The translations under genes were made by a program, and so were the position numbers. Under the pieces are notes generated by a model. It was not told the origin of the DNA, ran no database searches, and saw only the letters and a list, made by a program, of their open reading frames with translations. A stretch of DNA of 15,985 bases. It comes from an uncultured Clostridia bacterium (lineage in GTDB: Bacteria > Bacillota > Clostridia > Oscillospirales > CAG-382). Where the stretch lies: positions 1 through 15,985 of the forward strand of contig CANQVQ010000172.1 in NCBI GenBank assembly GCA_947627335.1, in the 5' to 3' direction. Each line of letters starts with the position of its first letter. Positions within the stretch are counted from its first letter, which is position 1. Shown here piece by piece: positions 13,869-15,985 of this stretch.

Positions 13869-15410
13869 TCAATCTTCGAGCGAACGGTAGGATTCCAGCG
13901 TTTCATCCATATCCGACTGCACCATGTTCGAGATGCTCTCCCAGGTGGAGGCAAATTCCTTGGTGCTGTCGAACGCAACGCTGTTGAGGAAGCCGGTGAT
14001 GGAATTTGCGTCGTACTCGCTGTCGCCGCCCCAGTTATAGATGGATGCGAGGTCGTAGACACGGGTGTCGAAGATGATGTCCAGCATTTCAAGGCTGTCG
14101 TCCGACGACGAGGTCGCGATCTTGCGCCCCTTGAGGATGACTTCAAAGTAGGCGTTCTTGATCGTGTCGGTGGACGCCTGCATGAGCGCGTCGGTGATGA
14201 CGGAGGACATCAGCTGGTTCTTGACGTTGAACGGGATCGCCACGCAGGACGCGTACAGCGTCGAAACGCGGTTGTAGTAGCGGTCCTGCGATTCGTCGAA
14301 CATCGGGGTGGGCAGGACGCCGAATTTGCAGTCGTACTGCCCCATATCGAACAGGTCGATCAGCGCGATGGCGCGGAACAGGGTCCGCTTGTTCGCGACC
14401 GACTCGGTCGCCGTTTCCCAGACGTTCTTGCCTGCGTCGATCGCCGTGTCGTAGAAGCTGCTGCCTTCGACGATCTGCCCGGTCGCCGACTGATCGCTGA
14501 TCAGCGACGTGATCTTGTCGATCGCGGAGACCGCGCCGGACGCGTTGATCGCCAGAACGGGTTCGTCATTGGAATCCTTGGTCGTGAAGCGCTGCCCGCA
14601 GCCGATGAACATACTGCTGGCGTAGTTGCCGTTGACCAGGAAGCCGTAGGTGTCGGTGTAGCTCATACCCGGGGTGCCGTCGCTGTCGGCGGTCACGACA
14701 CGGGCCATTTCCTGCAGTTTGTCGATGGTCCATTTGTTGGTGCGGACCAGTTCATACGGGTCCTCGAGCGAGTTGTCCTCGATCATATTCTCGTTGAAGA
14801 TGATCGCATGGGTGCAGGCGAAGGAGAGCAGCGAAAGGTCGCCCGTGACGAAATAGTTCTTCCCGGCGACGGAAAGCCCTTCGACGGCGTCGCGGTCGTA
14901 GTAATCCTCGTCGAGATGGATATTTTCGAGCTTGGCAAGGTCGAGGAACATCCCTTCCGTCGCGAGCGTCGCCGCTTCGCTCATGTACGGCATGACCATA
15001 TCGTATTCGCTCAGCCCCGCCGCAGCGTTGGTGCGAAGGAAGCTGATCATGTCCGCGGTCGTTTCGGTACGCTGTTCCTTGAGAACGACGTCGAATTTTT
15101 CCTCGATCAGGTCGTTGCGGTCCTTGACGGCGGTCGAAAGACCGGAGTCGGAGCTTTCCTGCGGGAGGACTTCGGCGGACGCGTACTGATCGTAGCAGTC
15201 GCCGTTGACCAGAACGACGAAATCCACGCCTCCGAAATTCTCCTCCGGCAGATTGGAGAACAGGGGCGCGTCGGAGGTATCGGACGTCGTCCCGGACGGC
15301 TTCGAGCCGTCGTCGGAAGCGTCGCCCGTTTCCTCGCAGGCCGCGAAGACCGCGACGAGCGAAAGCAGAAGCAGAAGGCAGAGCACTCTGGTAAGGACGG
15401 ATTTTTTCAT
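13869..15410 (-). CDS. Extracellular solute-binding lipoprotein (copy 2)
   Basis: 513-residue paralogue of the next gene and first of the operon. The signal peptide MKKSVLTRVLCLLLLLSLVAVFAAC ends in lipobox FAAC with the lipidated Cys at residue 25, followed by a Asp/Ser/Gly-rich linker. The binding domain repeats the features of copy 1 in the same order: NFGGVDFVVLVNGDC, LSEYDMVMPYMSEAATLA, VAGKNYFVTGDLSLL, SSMFIGCGQRFTT, YDCKFGVLPTPMFDESQD, NRVSTLYASCVAIP, IYNWGGDSEYDANSITGF. The reading frame is open far upstream to 15848, but only the Met at 15410 begins a signal peptide, follows a purine-rich binding site (AAGGAAAGGGAA) and lies downstream of a good promoter. Ligand unknown. Confidence 0.92.
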   Translation of the reverse strand: MKKSVLTRVLCLLLLLSLVAVFAACEETGDASDDGSKPSGTTSDTSDAPLFSNLPEENFGGVDFVVLVNGDCYDQYASAEVLPQESSDSGLSTAVKDRNDLIEEKFDVVLKEQRTETTADMISFLRTNAAAGLSEYDMVMPYMSEAATLATEGMFLDLAKLENIHLDEDYYDRDAVEGLSVAGKNYFVTGDLSLLSFACTHAIIFNENMIEDNSLEDPYELVRTNKWTIDKLQEMARVVTADSDGTPGMSYTDTYGFLVNGNYASSMFIGCGQRFTTKDSNDEPVLAINASGAVSAIDKITSLISDQSATGQIVEGSSFYDTAIDAGKNVWETATESVANKRTLFRAIALIDLFDMGQYDCKFGVLPTPMFDESQDRYYNRVSTLYASCVAIPFNVKNQLMSSVITDALMQASTDTIKNAYFEVILKGRKIATSSSDDSLEMLDIIFDTRVYDLASIYNWGGDSEYDANSITGFLNSVAFDSTKEFASTWESISNMVQSDMDETLESYRSLED

Positions 15411-15453
15411 CTTATTCCCTTTCCTTGGACCGTTTTGGATTCTTTGTGCTTTC

Positions 15454-15482
15454 AGCATAACATAAAAATAAGATTTCGTCAA
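15454..15482 (-). promoter_or_regulatory. Promoter of the solute-binding operon
   Basis: On the minus strand TTGACG (15477-15482) and TATGCT (15454-15459) are separated by 17 bp, and a TG precedes the -10 box. The predicted leader is about 35 nt before the ATG of the first lipoprotein gene. It lies back to back with the phoH-side promoter; the two -35 boxes are 19 bp apart. Confidence 0.75.
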
Positions 15483-15501
15483 GAGAAAAAACGAAATTCC
15501 T

Positions 15502-15530
15502 TTGACAAACCGCAAAAACTGTGTTATACT
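15502..15530 (+). promoter_or_regulatory. Near-consensus promoter of the phoH-like gene
   Basis: TTGACA (15502-15507), 17 bp, and TATACT (15525-15530), close to the sigma-70 consensus. The leader of about 60 nt holds a small hairpin (TTCCCG at 15548-15553 with CGGGAA at 15562-15567). It diverges from the solute-binding promoter. Confidence 0.85.
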
Positions 15531-15597
15531 ATTGTGGAAGAATTCCGTTCCCGCGTTTTGCCGGGAAAACTGAAAGAAAAAGGGTATTTTGTTCCAT

Positions 15598-15985
15598 ATG
15601 ATCGAAAAAAATCTGACGGAGCTTTCCGTCGAATTCCTCGCGCAGCTGTTCGGCACGCTGGATTCCAATCTGCGTGCGCTCGAGGACGAATTCGGGGTGG
15701 TCGTGCTTTGCCGGGACGGCGGCGTGAAGGTGCAGGGCGAGGACGAGCGGGAGGTCGAACAGGCGTGCGCCTGTATCCGGCAATTGCAGAAGCTCTCTTC
15801 CCTCTCCGGCACCATCGACCCGAACAGCCTGCAGTACGTCATCTCCATGATCCGCGAGGACCGCTCGGACGAGCTGTCGGCGCTTTACAGCGATTGCATC
15901 TGCCTGACCGGGAAGGGGAAACCCGTCAAAGCCCGCACCGTCGGGCAGCGAAAGTACGTCGATGCGATCCGGGACAACACGCTGG
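15598..15985 (+). CDS. PhoH family protein, 5' part only
   Basis: 129 codons of an open frame that continues past the right edge. It matches the N-terminal region of PhoH-like ATPases/RNA helicases: MIEKNLTELSVEFLAQLFG, then a KH-like segment with EDEFGVVVLCRDGGVKVQGED, a helical spacer, and the characteristic LTGKGKPVKARTVGQRKYVDAIRDNTL that leads into the Walker A motif in this family. The Walker motifs would lie just outside the window. The ATG at 15598 matches the usual start of the family; an in-frame TTG at 15589 sits nearer the AAAAGGG motif and is an alternative. The promoter 70 bp upstream is strong. In Firmicutes PhoH often precedes ybeY and era, which cannot be tested here. Confidence 0.85.
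   Translation, partial: MIEKNLTELSVEFLAQLFGTLDSNLRALEDEFGVVVLCRDGGVKVQGEDEREVEQACACIRQLQKLSSLSGTIDPNSLQYVISMIREDRSDELSALYSDCICLTGKGKPVKARTVGQRKYVDAIRDNTL

Noticed and set aside
12118..13890. 590-codon plus-strand open frame
   Set aside because: High-G+C shadow of the solute-binding lipoprotein on the opposite strand; the sequence is Arg/Asp/Val-rich and low in structure, and the minus-strand product has a signal peptide and lipobox.
13869..15848. 659-codon version of the second lipoprotein
   Set aside because: The N-terminal extension runs antisense through the phoH-like gene and across both promoters; the signal peptide starts at 15410.
1..15985. CRISPR arrays, rRNA or ordinary tRNA genes
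   Set aside because: No regular short repeat-spacer pattern and no cloverleaf or rRNA motif was seen other than the tRNA-like part of the tmRNA.

Overview
The window reads as chromosomal DNA of a Gram-positive, high-G+C gut-type clostridium (Oscillospiraceae/Ruminococcaceae-like). This rests on strong AGGAGG-type ribosome binding sites, consensus sigma-70-type promoters, the smpB-ssrA pair, a FatA-like acyl-ACP thioesterase, lipobox solute-binding proteins and a PhoH-type gene. The taxonomic placement is inference. The core DNA is G+C-rich. The segment from about 3540 to 11376 is visibly A+T-rich with A/T-ending codons, which points to horizontal acquisition.

Left core (2-2132): the 3' part of a tyrosine recombinase gene, a start/stop-overlapping acyl-ACP thioesterase, smpB from its own promoter, and ssrA (tmRNA) only 6 nt after the smpB stop, closed by a strong UUCG-loop terminator. 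A short intergenic stretch follows, with a second bidirectional terminator.

IS element (2327-3536): an intact IS3-family insertion sequence on the minus strand. It has related terminal repeats, a 3-bp ACT target duplication, OrfA and OrfB joined by a probable -1 frameshift at a run of seven A, and all three DDE residues.

Defence-type island (3540-11348): a strong promoter with a near-perfect palindrome in its spacer drives six tightly packed plus-strand genes. They encode a beta-class N4/N6 DNA methyltransferase, a short BglII-family protein lacking the expected catalytic Asp and Glu, a ParB/Srx-fold protein, an SNF2-type helicase/translocase, a NO VEIN (DUF3883) PD-(D/E)xK nuclease-like protein, and an AIPR-family protein. 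The layout suggests an expanded restriction-modification or abortive-infection system. The methylase would mark self DNA, the BglII-fold and ParB-like proteins would read DNA, the SNF2 motor would move or remodel it, and the NO VEIN and/or AIPR protein would act as effector. I do not recognise this six-gene combination as a named system. A 5' fragment of a second, diverged copy of the same IS type lies just downstream in inverted orientation.

Right core (11530-15985): hairpins and a bidirectional terminator, then a minus-strand operon of two tandem paralogous lipoprotein solute-binding proteins followed by a small membrane-anchored protein of unknown function. A back-to-back promoter pair separates this operon from the start of a PhoH-family gene that runs off the right edge.
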